From the NCBI GenBank assembly GCA_024741835.1, contig JAENRP010000295.1, positions 2,894-47,919 on the forward strand: DNA of 45,026 bases. Reading direction: 5' to 3'. Position 1 is the first letter of the stretch, and each line of letters starts with the position of its first letter. Of this stretch, positions 9,077-20,880 are shown one piece after another. The notes beneath the pieces were generated by a model. That model worked only from the letters and a program-made list of their open reading frames with translations. It was not told where the DNA came from and did not search any database. Origin of the DNA: Diplocarpon mali (taxonomy: Eukaryota; Ascomycota; Leotiomycetes; Helotiales; Drepanopezizaceae). A program made the position numbers and the translations under genes.

Positions 9077-12000
9077 ATAGCAAAAGCTTCCGATTCTGAT
9101 CGAAACACTAGACCTAAAGACCTTTAACTCTTTCAAAAGAACTAGTAATAATAGTTCAACGATTTAAAGCTTTACTTTAAGAGCAAAGGTATCGAAATAG
9201 CAATTTAAAAGATACTTATTAAATATATAAGAATAGCCTCTTATACTCCTTCTACTAATTTATCTACTTCTACTTTAATAGCTAATACAATTGCTAAGGA
9301 TTTGCTAAATATATTAAATAAGCTTAGCCTAAGAGCTTTAATAGATAATAACTAAGAATCCTAAAGGCAGATTTTAAATATAAAAAAGGAGAAGGAGTAT
9401 AAGCTAGCCTTAGCCAAATGTAAGCTTAAGATCAATAGAAGTTTAAGCGATAAAGACTAAGATTTTATTTAAGTTTATAATAATACAAAGATAAGATAGG
9501 ATACTTTAAAGGTAAAATACTTTTAAATAACTGCCTTTAATACCTAGTATCTACTATAGTAAATCACTTTATTTTAATATAAAAAAGATAAAGATAGTAA
9601 GGATATAGATATAAATATAGACTCTACTTAATCTATACTATATAAAGTAAAGAGGAGAGTAAAAGCCGTAGATCTTAAGATAGTTATAACTTTTAAGGAA
9701 ACTTAGCTTTTTAGTTTCCTACTTAATAGCCTCCCTTTTAAGTTCACTATTATAAAACAATTTCTTCTTATTTAACTTAACCTTAAGATTTATAAGAAGA
9801 TCGACCTCCTTCGAACTATTAAGTAAGACTTTAAAGGACGCTTTAAATCGGCAAATACTGCGTTATAAGGCAATAATAAGCTTAAGAAGAGAAAGGAGCG
9901 TAAGATAAGCCCTTAAGCTTATCAAGGATGCTACTTCTATAATAGTACTTATAATATTACTAATTGTAAAGTTAAAAGGCAACTAATTAATATAGTTGCT
10001 AGCTTTAATATTAAAAAGCAATTAAAGCAGAAGTTAAAAAGCAAACTGCCTTTATCCTACTAAAGGCTATAACTACTAAGGAAAGGCAAAGGAAAAGGCT
10101 ATTTAGTCAAAACTTTAGCAGATACTTCTAATAATAATAGTAAGTTATTTAAACCTAAATCTACTTTTAATAATTCAAATGATAATTATAATAAAGATGC
10201 CTATATCTTAAAAGCCGATCTTTATAAGATCCTTAAATCTAACTAGTATAGTAATACTAATTATATAGCATATATAATTGATAAACCTTACCTATTTAAA
10301 GGCCTGCTTATTAAAATAAAAAGGCGCTCTATTAAAATTAGTAGTAAAAGGTTGTATATAGATTTGATAAGTATAATAGAGATAAATATTACTAGTATTT
10401 CTTTCCTTTTGTAAAATGTTCTCCTTATACCTAGCTTAGGTATTAATCTTTTATCTAGCTATAAGATTTATATAAAGTTAAATTGTATAAGAGTTTTTAA
10501 TAATCAATTTATATAATTTATAAATAATAATTATAAAGTGATCTTTAAAGTTAAAATTAAAGATAGACTTTATATTATCTTAAAGGTAATATTATAGAAA
10601 TTGACTCCTAGGCCAGACCTATAAGTAGATTTCTTTAAAGAAAGTGCACTCTCTGCTTTAATATAATTAAGTAAGGATAGAGAGAATAGATAGACTCCTA
10701 AGCTAGGATTATAAGTAAAATTCGTAAAAATAACTTCTAAGCTAGGACTATAGGCAGAATATAATATATCTTTAAAGATAACTCTTAAGCTAGGATTATA
10801 AGTGAATTTAATAGAAATAACTCCTAGGCTAAGACTGCGAGTGGATTCTGCAGATTTGCTAATAATAATTCTTAAGCTGGGATTATAAGTGAAATTCGCG
10901 AAAATGACTCTTAGGCCAGGACCGCGAGTAGATCTTACCATTTCTAGGAAATCGACTCTTAAGCTAGGACTGCGAGTAAATCTTGCGATTTTATTAAAAA
11001 CGACTCCTAAGCTAGGCTTGCAATTAGAAAATAGCAAAATCTTAAACTGCTATTATTAGTTCTTTTTAGCTGCTAATAATAAAACATCGACTAATAATAG
11101 GCTACTAAAGTTATTAAAAGCTAAAAGCCTATTAAGGTATTAGCTAATATATAAAAGATTCATATATCTAAGGCTAAAGAAATTAAAGGGCTTGCATAAG
11201 GTCTCGATTTTAAAATAGAAGATCTAAGTACTAAAGGATCGCTTAATATACCGAATTTGCAAGTTGATAAAACTTTGAAATTAAATATAAATTAAGCTTA
11301 GTTTATAGAAAGATTCGATATTAGCGCTAATATCTATTAATACTGCTAAACTATTTATAACCTTAATCAAAGGAAATAATTGGCTTTTTTAAATAGTAGA
11401 TAACTCTACTTAATAGATATAGACTATTTATATTAAGATCAAATTTAAGCTTATAGAAAAGCTAGAAACTTAGAAAGTGATAAAGGAACGCTAGACTTAA
11501 TTAAAGCTAATAGCTATTAGGTCTAATAATATATTAAAAATTAAAGCAAAGCTTGATAAATAGGTAAAATAAGGAGTTTATTATAAATTAACTATAATAT
11601 ATAAAGGTTCCTATTAGAATAGTATTATTAAGTAAAGTATTTAGTAAGTAGAGATTAACTATCGCACTCTATTATAAGATACTAACCTACTATTAGAATT
11701 CTAGGACCTTGCGATTAAGGCAAACGTATACCTGCGAAATAGAATAGGTAGTAGACTAATAGTTAATAGTACTTAAATATCACTATATAAGATATATTTT
11801 AAATAGAAACCAAGCTTGGACTATATCTATGTCTTTAGAAGCGTCTGCTACTCCTATATTAGCCTGAAGTCTTAGCCCGCGGGTATAAAGAGTAAGAAGC
11901 TAATAGACTGAGGTAAAGAATATGTATTTATTAATTATATTAAATAGATAATAAAGCAATAGATAGTATATGCGCTAGATCTAAGGCAAGTAATTATATC

Positions 12001-12551
12001 CTTAGTAGTTGAGTTCGACGAATCTCGAAATAGGAGGGAGCTGTCCTTAAAGCTTTATATACCTAGAGATTCGCAAGGTATACTACTCGATAGTAATACT
12101 ATTAAGCCGAACTAATAACCCCTTTCTCTTAGCTTAAGTATATTAAGCGCATTTGCTAATCGATGACTTACTAATCGCTTAAAGGCCGAATAGACTATTC
12201 CTATTGTCTGCGAACTGCCTAAAGTATAAAACAACTTTAATATTATTATCCCTTTAGTTAAAGCACCTATAGTAAAGGATGTTCCTAAAATAGGTATAAG
12301 TAATAATAAGCCTTTACTATTAGAAAGCGGTTCTTTAAATGATAAGTCTATAGAACCTATAGCCGAACCTACGCCTTTAAAGAGGAATAGAGACTTAGAA
12401 TCGGAAGATACCTTAGATAAACGCGAGTTTAAACGTATCTAAGCTATAATAGCATATAGGATCTATAAGCTTAAACTTTAATAAAGCTTCGATAAAGATA
12501 ATGCGTTCTTAGCTGCTAGGAGGATAATAAAAATCTCTCTTTTAAAGATAT
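9077..12551 (+). pseudogene. Copia-B gag, protease and integrase (5' half of polyprotein)
   Basis: The gag frame begins at 9077 (ATA from ATG; the intact codon is in Copia-B' at 1164). A knuckle remnant G-C-Y-F-Y-N lies near 9928. The protease motif near 10250 reads S-N-T-N-Y-I-A-Y-I, explained by S-D-T-G-C-T-A-H-I plus G-to-A and C-to-T changes. The pre-integrase landmark NVLLIPSLGINLLSSYKI is at 10418-10470. Nine palindrome-encoded octapeptides follow (10604-11026). The integrase then runs from about 11090 to 12060 and ends in the copia C-terminal block KPSLDYIYVF with VVEFDES. The connector to the reverse transcriptase runs to 12551, where Gypsy-E interrupts the codon. Nearly all stops are TAA or TAG. 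Confidence 0.88.
10604..11026 (+). repeat. Nine-copy in-frame array of the dispersed palindrome
   Basis: Copies start at 10604, 10694, 10733, 10781, 10820, 10868, 10907, 10955 and 11003, each 24 bases. The spacings are 90, 39, 48, 39, 48, 39, 48 and 48, all multiples of three. In the Copia-B frame each reads T-[PL]-[KR]-[LP]-G-[LP]-[RQ]-V or a decayed form. Because the unit is nearly palindromic, the opposite strand is also open over this stretch (10570-11037), which is a shadow. Confidence 0.92.
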
Positions 12552-12796
12552 TATAAAACAGAGGGGAGACAATACAAGAATAGGCCTAAGGGAAGACCTA
12601 AAAACAAGAGGAGGAAGCACTATAAGCGGGCTCTCCTAGACAAGATATTAGGAATAAGTCCTAAGTATAGGGTATATTCAGTACTATAGCGACACGCGCT
12701 ATCTCTATATATAGAAAATGGCCCTTTTATCCTCCTACCATCCTGCGTCAATTATATAATATATATTATAAGACCTATCTATCTCAGGTCTCTATA
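12552..12796 (-). repeat. Gypsy-E 3' LTR (245 bp)
   Basis: It is the same length as 28103-28347. On the plus strand it begins TATAAAACA (mutated TGTAAAACA) and ends GGTCTCTATA, where the other copy has GGTCTCCATA. The differences are mostly transitions. Confidence 0.9.
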
Positions 12797-12923
12797 TATA
12801 TTCTAAATAATAAAAGTAGTAGCCCCTACTACTATTAGCAAAGAATATAAAATAATATAAGTTAAGGCAATAGCATATCAATTACTAGCAAACCTTAAGT
12901 GCAAGAAAACTAATATATCAAAA

Positions 12924-13057
12924 NNNNNNNNNNNNNNNNNNNNNNNNNNNNNNNNNNNNNNNNNNNNNNNNNNNNNNNNNNNNNNNNNNNNNNNNNNNNN
13001 NNNNNNNNNNNNNNNNNNNNNNNNNNNNNNNNNNNNNNNNNNNNNNNNNNNNNNNNN
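12924..13057. other. Assembly gap (134 N)
   Basis: A run of N lies between the 3' LTR and the second accessory frame of Gypsy-E. The true length is unknown. Flanking bases 12797-12923 and 13058-13182 hold no gene; one palindrome copy is at 13080-13103. Confidence 0.98.
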
Positions 13058-13182
13058 TTTTTATATATATGCGCTTTTCACCTACGGGCTGGGCCTAGGA
13101 GTCAGAAAAAGAAACTAGCAAAATAAACAAATAAGCTATAGAATTATAAAAAAAAATAATTAAAATAAAACCAACCTAGGCG

Positions 13183-16100
13183 TTAGTTTTCCTTAGTTCT
13201 CTTTAAAGGATAGGGAAAACTATTATTAGATAATACTCTCTTTACCGAACGACCACTTCTTCTTATAGTATTGCTATTAGTATCTAATAAGGCAGGTCTT
13301 AGTATAGCAGGAGCTTCTATACTCCTTGCGGATACTAGTATAATATAATAGCTTCTGCTAATAGGAAGAAAGACTTATATAGTAGCGTTATTATTATTAT
13401 TATTATTATTATCCTTAAGGGAATTGTTAGTAATAGAGGAAGGGGAGGCAGGAGATTTTATAAACACTACTTCCTTAGCCTTACCCTTTAATAGATTAAG
13501 TTGCAAGCCGGGCTTAGGAGTTATATCAAGTGTCTTTATATAAGGCTTTTTAGTACTATACTTCTTAAGGAGTATCGTCTTATTAATTATATTATCAGCT
13601 TCGATATTATTATCTATATCCTTAGTCTTTATCTAAGACTTATCGCTATACAACTATAGCTCTAGTTGTTAAACTAGCTTCTAAGTACTAGCAAAATCTT
13701 TAAAAAGTTCTTATTTATACTTCTTTAAATATACTATCAGCTAAGATACGTCTTTTGCGAATAAATCCTTTATAGTTATTACTACTAATAGATCACTCTA
13801 TAATTATCTTCTTATAAAAGCGTCTGATAGTAGACTACCTTTTATTATATTAAGCGTTATACGAAACTTGGCTAAGGCTTCTCTAGCAATACTCTATCTT
13901 ATTATACTTGGTTTCTTTATACAAATGGAATTAATAATAAATTCTTCTAAGTCAGCGCTATTCTCAAGTGATTCATTGCTAATAACTTTTATATAGTTAT
14001 TGCTAATAGCGAGAAAACCACCCTTTCCAAGTTCTCTATTAGAATCTAGGTTAATAAAGGTGCCTTATCTTATAAATACTAAGAATAGAGTAGTCTTATT
14101 AGAAATATATTCCTTTAGAATTGTTCTATCTTTAGTATTTAATTCTTTCTATTAAGTTATACTCTATACCAGATTTAATAAGATCTATTAAGAGTTCTTA
14201 AGGTAATAGGATATAAGTATAGATAACTTATAAGACTTTTCCTATATAGTAAATTCTTTAGTCGATTATTTAGCTATTAAAATTATATAGTAGTTAATAG
14301 TTCTATTATTAGGTGAATTGACCTGCGAGCTGGGCCTAGGAGTTAATCTTACGAATCTTATATTAGCGTTAATCTTAGTAGAAATAATTCGCAAATAGTA
14401 GTCAATGCCTATAAACTATATAAGCTTAGGATCCGCTACTAGCTTATATAAAGAATTATAATAAGTCAATAGAGCACTAAGATATAGACTATAGTGCATC
14501 CTTAAGGTCTGCTATATTAAGCTATAAGTCATATTATAAAGGAAGGCAAAAGGGGGGCTTAGCTTCTTATTTAAGGTCTGGAAATAGTATTGGTACATTT
14601 CTAGCTCCTCTTATACTAATATTAAAAATGAATTCTTTTTATAATTATTATAACTATACGTACGTATAGTACTTAGGAAAGCGTAGCTAAATAATTTAGG
14701 CATATTTAAAAAACCTTTGCTATAAAGTAATATTAGGTTATCATTAATTAGTATAGTACTATATTAAGCAAGAGTCCAAGCGATATTATAGAATAATTTC
14801 AAAGCTTTAGGCTTTACTTTAAACTTAGCGAAACCTAATAATATATCTTTCTTAACCTAGCTTACTATTCTATTGCTAATAGCCATAATTGCATAATTCC
14901 TTAGGTATAGTAAAAACAACTTTAAGTTAGGTGTAGTATAAAATTTATATATATTAAAGGAAACTTGCTTATTAGTTAGAGATACTATTATCAGCTTATA
15001 ATATTATATATATTATTATTTATATAAAGTATAAAATTTTTCGAAACTGAAGTCCTCGAATATCCTTATTACAAATTTGCTCAATCGTATCTTCATCTTT
15101 AGTATTATTATAATCTTAAATCTATTGCTATATTAAAGTATTATCTTAATATTAAAGGGAACTTTATAGCACTCTATAAATATGATTATTATACTATTTT
15201 CTAGCTTTTCTTTAAGGATATAGTAGTTGCCCTTCGATTTCTTATGCTTAATAAAGAAATACATAATATTATCTATAGAAAATTCGTCTTATTATAGCTT
15301 TATAATTTATTTAACAGCTTTTACTATTGTTTCTTATACTAGTAAAACTTCTTTTTAACCTTCCTTTTTCAAACGCTTTATTATTAACTTATAGAATTTC
15401 AAAATAAATTTTTATAGGTCTTTGGAAAAGGTTTATATAATATTAGCTATATCCTTTTTAATATTATTAAAAATTTCTATTATATTAATAATAGGGTTAT
15501 TCTCTTTATCTATCAGATTATCTTCAGAGTCTATATTATTATATATTCTAACCTATAGGCTAGGCTTATAAGTCAACTTCTTTACTATTAGTATTCTAAG
15601 TGTTTAAGGCATCTCTAAGGATAGTGAATCAAACTTATCTAAGTCTAATAATTAGTGATTGCAATAGTCAGCTATTTAAGTTCTAAGTATTATAAGTACC
15701 TCCGGCTTAAGGACATCCTCCTTATATAGTACTTCCACCTATAGGCTAGGCCTATAAGTCAAATTTTGCTTATCAGTTGAATCTTCTAAGAGTAGTAGCA
15801 TTTTCTAAGCAGCAGGTATAATAAACTCCTATCTTTCTATCTTATTATTAAAGTAGTTTATAATATACTTAGCTAGATAGATTATCTTTTCCTTTATAAT
15901 AAGTAAACTATATTATGACTATTGCAAACCGAGGGTATTTAAAACTGTTTAGTCTAGTAATGTAATATTATTATATTAAGAGGGGCTGTCCTTTATAGTT
16001 TAAATAGCAGAATAGACAATAGTACTTGAGAAACCTATAAATTTTCTACCTTGCGTACTATTTCCCTGCAGCTTTTTTATACCCTTTTAGATAGTGAAAT

Positions 16101-16680
16101 GATTTAATACCTATATAGCCTTTGCTACTAATTAGTATATCTTAAAAATTTTGCCAAGCCCTTGTAGGGCGTTATTAGTAGTAATATTAATTATAAAGTA
16201 TATTTGAAAAAGTATACTATAGGTGCTACTTATAAACTGTAATAACCTTTTTATATACTTATTTTTCTTATCTCAATTCTTTTAAAATAGATCAATTGAA
16301 TTAGCATACCTTTAATATTTCTATAGGAATTTTTCATAATTAATTCCCTTTATCTTAAGCTCATTCTTGAGAAAATCATTAAAGCCTAAAAATCCTTCTT
16401 TAACTGTAAAGATTCTATAGTTTAATACTTTAATAGATGAATTTAAGAATACCTATTGTTCTATTTCACCTAACGTTCTATAAGTGCTTACTACATCTTC
16501 TAATGATCTTAGTGACTTACCCTCTTATAAAAAGCCACCCTCTAATATTAGCTTATTGCTAGTAGTATTTATTGACTTACTGCCTAAGGTAATAACTAAT
16601 ATGTTCTTTTTAGGTATGGCTTTCTTATTTAAGCTTAATGGTGCTATAATGAATTAGTCGGCAGGGGGGTAGCTTTAAAC
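13183..16680 (-). pseudogene. Gypsy-E accessory ORF 2, unknown protein of about 1,160 residues
   Basis: I do not recognise the family. On the minus strand a frame broken mainly by RIP-type TAA and TAG runs from about 16680 to TAA at 13183-13185. No ATG is clear at the start. Its N-terminal third (STYRTLGEIEQ, then FNDFLKNELKIKGI) is homologous to accessory ORF 1 (VTLGDIE, then FDNFLIKELKLKGI). Its C-terminal third also matches (GFLAISNNYI against GFIAFCNNYI; DLLVVITIKDLF against DLLVIIKVQELF), so the two are colinear paralogues. It ends in a poly-Asn run (13388-13411) and a basic tail, RRSGRSVKRV. Palindrome copies at 13499, 14321, 15551 and 15737 are all in one phase (spacings 822, 1230, 186). 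It is mostly helical-looking, with no membrane segment or zinc motif that I can see. Confidence 0.65.
13388..13411 (+). repeat. (TTA)n microsatellite encoding poly-Asn in accessory ORF 2
   Basis: About eight TTA/TAT triplets read as AAT codons on the minus strand near the C-terminus of accessory ORF 2. Confidence 0.9.
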
Positions 16681-16689
16681 GAAAAGATG

Positions 16690-17140
16690 ATTATTTAAGA
16701 AAGATTAATAATATAAGAGGCCTATACTAAAAAAGATTGATAATAGAAAGATAATAGTGGTAGTACTAGTATTATAGGTCTAGTGGAGTTATAAAGAAAG
16801 TAAAAAAAGTAAAATCGTTATATAGGAAGAGGCTTATTTATAGAGTTTGGAATCGCGCTAGTATACAAAGGAAAAGTGGGCATAATAAGCTTGGAAGTAG
16901 AAATAAAAGTAGGATATAATATATATAAGGACCTATAATTAGTAAATGATAATTCTTTAAAGGTGAGGATAATATTTCAAAGGTAAGTATTAGAAAGTTG
17001 TATATAAAGGAAATAATCAAAGGGTAGATTATATAAAGAATAAAGTAAAGTAAAGAATATATATAGAATAGAATAATAAATAGAGAATAAAGAGGTATAG
17101 GTATATAAAAAGTAGATAATCCTAAAAAAATTCAATATTT
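16690..17140 (-). promoter_or_regulatory. Non-coding spacer upstream of accessory ORF 2, pyrimidine-rich on the coding strand
   Basis: The plus strand here is strongly purine-rich, so the minus (sense) strand is rich in C and T, as many fungal promoters are. No long frame crosses it; the minus ORF at 16838-17020 is low-complexity Leu/Ile. A matching block lies upstream of accessory ORF 1 (20510-20870). A promoter role is inference. Confidence 0.35.
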
Positions 17141-17192
17141 AATTTGCAATTTCTTTAAATGGTTTTCAAAGGGGAAGGTAGACTATAATTCT

Positions 17193-20100
17193 CTAGATTA
17201 AGTCGACTTAATTATCAGTTCTATTATTACTTTAGAGTCTTCTTCTTTTATATTAGTTCTTATTTCTTAATGATTTCTCAGCTTTAGGGACCTCTTTTAA
17301 AGGATCTTCTATTAGTACCCTTAGATTTGATAACTAAGGTTTATCCGAACCTTCTCATAGGCTTAAGCCAGCTGAGTCTAACCTTACTCGCAAGCCGGGC
17401 TCGCAAGTCAGTCTTGGCGTTTCTAAACTTAAAGGTAAAAACAGGGGATTAGTTCCTAAATTAGGATCTAATACTATACTAGCGTCTTAGTTTATCTCTT
17501 TTCCGAATTTTCTTATAATAATGCCTTTATCAATTAGTGCATTAGGCTCTTAGATAGCATTTACTTTATTGCGTTATCCCTAAGACTTAAGTCTATAAAG
17601 AAGCAACTTAGTGTTTATAACGTTCGTCTAGGCCTTAATAAAGGCGTTAAAGAGCTTTTAATTATATTTTGCAAGGTGGATTTTCAATTCGTCTTTATTA
17701 AGAAGAAATAACTCTTATACTTTAATTATAACTAATAGATCCATTTAAGAGCGTTAACTAATAATGGCTTTAAAGAGGCTACTGCAGTTCTTAAGATGAA
17801 AAGCTACCTTAAAAGGTGCAGTAGTCCTACTTATATTAATCTATTAAGGTATTAGAGGTTGCTTTAAAGCAAAGATTAAAAAGATAAGATTAGAGATTCG
17901 AGTCTTATTTTCTAAGGTATTCTTATTACGAATAGCTATATAATTATTGCAAAAGGCTATAAAACCACTAGTCTTATAAGGATTGTCCGAAAGCATTTTA
18001 AAAAGGTATCCCTATTTCATTATTACTATAATTGGATTGCTATTATTAGTAATAAATCGTAAGATCTCCTTTTGCTTCAATTTTATAGTTATTTAAGCTA
18101 ATTAAGATTTTAAACCAAGTGCCTAAGAAGTCTATCGACTTATCTTCTTTATAGATAGAGTGAGTTTTATATTCGATTAAGAGCCGACCTACCTATTAAG
18201 GCTTTTAAAAGCTGGCCTTTATCCGATTAATAGGATCTAATAATCTAAGACTTGCTTTCTAATAAAATTGACTTATAGGCCGGGACTGTAAGTGAAAATC
18301 GGAATTTCTTTATTAGTAGCACTTGTATCTCTTTTTATTAAAATGACTTAATTATAAAGACTAAGGCCAATTAATTAAAGAGGTTTAGGGTAGGCCATAA
18401 GCTAATAGGTTCCTCTACTTCTTACTATTATAACTAAGAGGTAAAGTCTATAGTGCATTCGAAGGACTTATTAAGTAAGATTGAATATTATATTATAAAG
18501 AAAATAAGAAGGTATAGAGGTTATGCTATCTATAGGGCAAAAGTGATAAAGATACATCTTTACTTCTTATCTTATAATAAAAAGGAATATACTTATAAAA
18601 GCATTATTATTAGTAGTAAAATTGTCGGTTAAGAAGCGGCATCCGAAGGGTTTAGGCATTATAATTGACCCTTCTTCTTCTATTTCCTCTTACTATTTAT
18701 TATTTAGTAATATTAATAAGAAGGAATTATTCTATTCAATCGGCTTTAACGCCTTTAAGGCTTTAGGATTAGCCTTGAATTTTATAGCACTTAGAGATGC
18801 TTCTATTATTAATAGGTTGGATTTGCATATCTTTAAAGAGATAAAGAATTGATTATCAAAGTAGATTAGAAAAAGATTAATATCTTCTATTATATAAAGA
18901 AGTTTAAAGTATTTAATAATTTTATTAATATTAAATCCTTTATAATTAAGACTATAGTAAACTGAAAGAAAGCAAATATAAAGGTCGCAAAGTCTTCTTC
19001 CTTTGATTCCTATACTAGGAAGATACTGTTAAAAGCGAGTTTTTATTATAAAGGATACTTAAATGTTATATTGTTTTTTAAGTTCGAGATTAAAAATGAC
19101 TAATTAAGGTATATTGCTATAATTATAAATGTCTTAATTAATAGATCTCTCTTTGCGTTCTCTTTCTTATAAGATAAAATAGTCCCGCTTGGCATTTAAA
19201 AGACTAGGTTTTTGACTTTTATAATTATTAAAGAATTGAATAATATCTATAAGGGTAAACTTATCTAAGATAAGCTATTAAATCTATCTAATAGCTCTCT
19301 TAGTTATCTTTAAAGTAAGAGGAATAGGGTCTTCTCTTATATTATCGTTTCTAAATCGGTTATATATAAATATAAAGAAGTTAAGAACTAGCTTCTTTAA
19401 GTTATTAAAGAAGGAGTCTAAGCGAGCGTACAATCCTTTAATTTCAAATTGCAAATTAGCTAAAGTAGCTATTGAACGATTTATCCTTTTTAAAGGTTGA
19501 GCTAAAATTAGTCGTTTAATTAAAGGAGAGTCCTTTAAAGATTCCGAAAATTCTAAAGAGATTACGCTAAGCGTTTAAGCAGTCTATTTAGTAGCGGTTT
19601 CTAGAATTATTTTAATAAGAGGCAGGTTAAGTCTAGTTTTAAAATTCTTATTTCTAACTCTTAGTCTAAGACTGCGAGTCAAATCATATAGTTTAGCGCT
19701 TATTATATCTTTAAACTAAAAGGCGAATTTTAAAGCAGGCTTAACTATAAATAACTAATTCTCTTCTTTATTATTAAAGAAATCTCATCCAAACTCTAGT
19801 ATAAGAGTCTAGTTTTCTCTTAAAATAAGCAAACTATAAGTAAAAGTGCAAAGCCTTAGCATATTAATAATAGTACTATTAGGTAAGGTAATATCTATAG
19901 CTTAATTTGATCTTTTTATAGCTCTATCAGCTACTATAAGTATTGCATTAAATAGGCCTATAAATCTGCAATTGCGAATTCGATTGCCTTAGAATTTTGC
20001 TACTCCTTTTTAAATGATAAAGAAATTAAGAATTTAAATAACTTTAGCTATAGGAGTATTTTCCTTAAGAATTTTTAATAATACTCGCCTTCTATTATTA

Positions 20101-20504
20101 GAATTAATATTTATTAAAAAATATAAATAAAATAGGAGTCCTCTCTTATTAGTGGCTAAATTATCCAGTCGTCGAATAGATTCTTCCCTTTTGTCTTAGT
20201 CCATTTTGAAAGTATTAGCTAAGGTTATATATTAATTTGTATTAGCTAAGAATTCCTCTTTAAAGATTCCCTTTAGTTTTAATTCTTTAATTAAGAAGTT
20301 GTCAAATTAGAGAATTCCAAAGGCTACTTAGGTTGAAAGGTTACTAATAGCATTCGCGTAAGTTGAAAGGAGTTTTTATTACTCTATATCTCCTAAGGTT
20401 ACGTAGGTCGCTTTAAAGCTCTCTAACGATATAATAGCTCTACTATCTTAAGAGAAGTTTGTAACTAATGCTTATTTATCCTCTATTATAGTAGATAAAA
20501 CCAT
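17193..20504 (-). pseudogene. Gypsy-E accessory ORF 1, unknown protein of about 1,100 residues
   Basis: I do not recognise the family. The minus-strand frame starts at a possible ATG, 20502-20504 (MVLSTIIEDK), just downstream of the pol end, and runs to about 17193 with almost only TAA and TAG interruptions. It is colinear with accessory ORF 2. Segments include SLESFKATYVTLGDIE near the N-terminus, KFEIKGLYARLDSFFNN in the middle, and a basic C-terminus with KRRR. Palindrome copies at 17386, 18271 and 19657 share one phase (spacings 885 and 1386) and read LTCEPGLRVR, FTYSPGL-stop-VNF and DLTRSLRLRV. A middle segment (FTLIDIIQFFNNYK) weakly resembles the gypsy gag block NIIDFLKQYKE, so a distant gag origin is possible but unproven. 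The plus-strand frame at 18622-18852 is its shadow. Confidence 0.65.
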
Positions 20505-20880
20505 TTATAAGTTCTTTAAAGGTATATTACTTATGAAAGATAGGGAGTATAAATAAGAGAGTTTAATAGGGTATAAGAATTAAAAGGGCATATAAGCTAT
20601 AATAGGTTTGCTATATATATATTAAGGAAATTGGACTTTTTATTTATTATTTAAGGAAAGTAATAGGAATATTATAATTAAAAGCTAATATTAAAAATGT
20701 AAAATAAGTTAGAGCAGGCAAGAATTTAAAATGATCCTAAAAGATCTATATCTTAAATAATAAAGGAGGCAACCTTACCGAAAATGTAAAAATAAGGATT
20801 AAAGGAAGGTAAGACAATTAATAGGCTAGGAAATCGTTTAGTATTCCTATTTGCATTCTTTAGATATTTTAAGAATAATA
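20505..20880 (-). promoter_or_regulatory. Spacer between pol and accessory ORF 1
   Basis: A non-coding stretch with the same purine bias on the plus strand as 16690-17140. A degenerate palindrome-like sequence lies just beyond it at 20920-20943, in the pol C-terminus. Confidence 0.35.

Noticed and set aside
10604..11026. CRISPR-like array
   Set aside because: The regular short repeats are in frame with a retrotransposon polyprotein in a fungal nuclear sequence. Spacers are short, similar to each other, and there are no cas genes.
10570..11037. 155-residue minus-strand frame with repeated NPSLRVIF-like motifs
   Set aside because: It is the opposite strand of the nine-palindrome array. The unit reads alike on both strands and the spacings are multiples of three, so both strands stay open. 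The plus strand is in frame with the Copia-B polyprotein.
18622..18852. Plus-strand frame beginning MSVKKRHPKGLGIIID
   Set aside because: It lies opposite accessory ORF 1 of Gypsy-E, which continues through it on the minus strand with only RIP-type stops. I treat it as a shadow.
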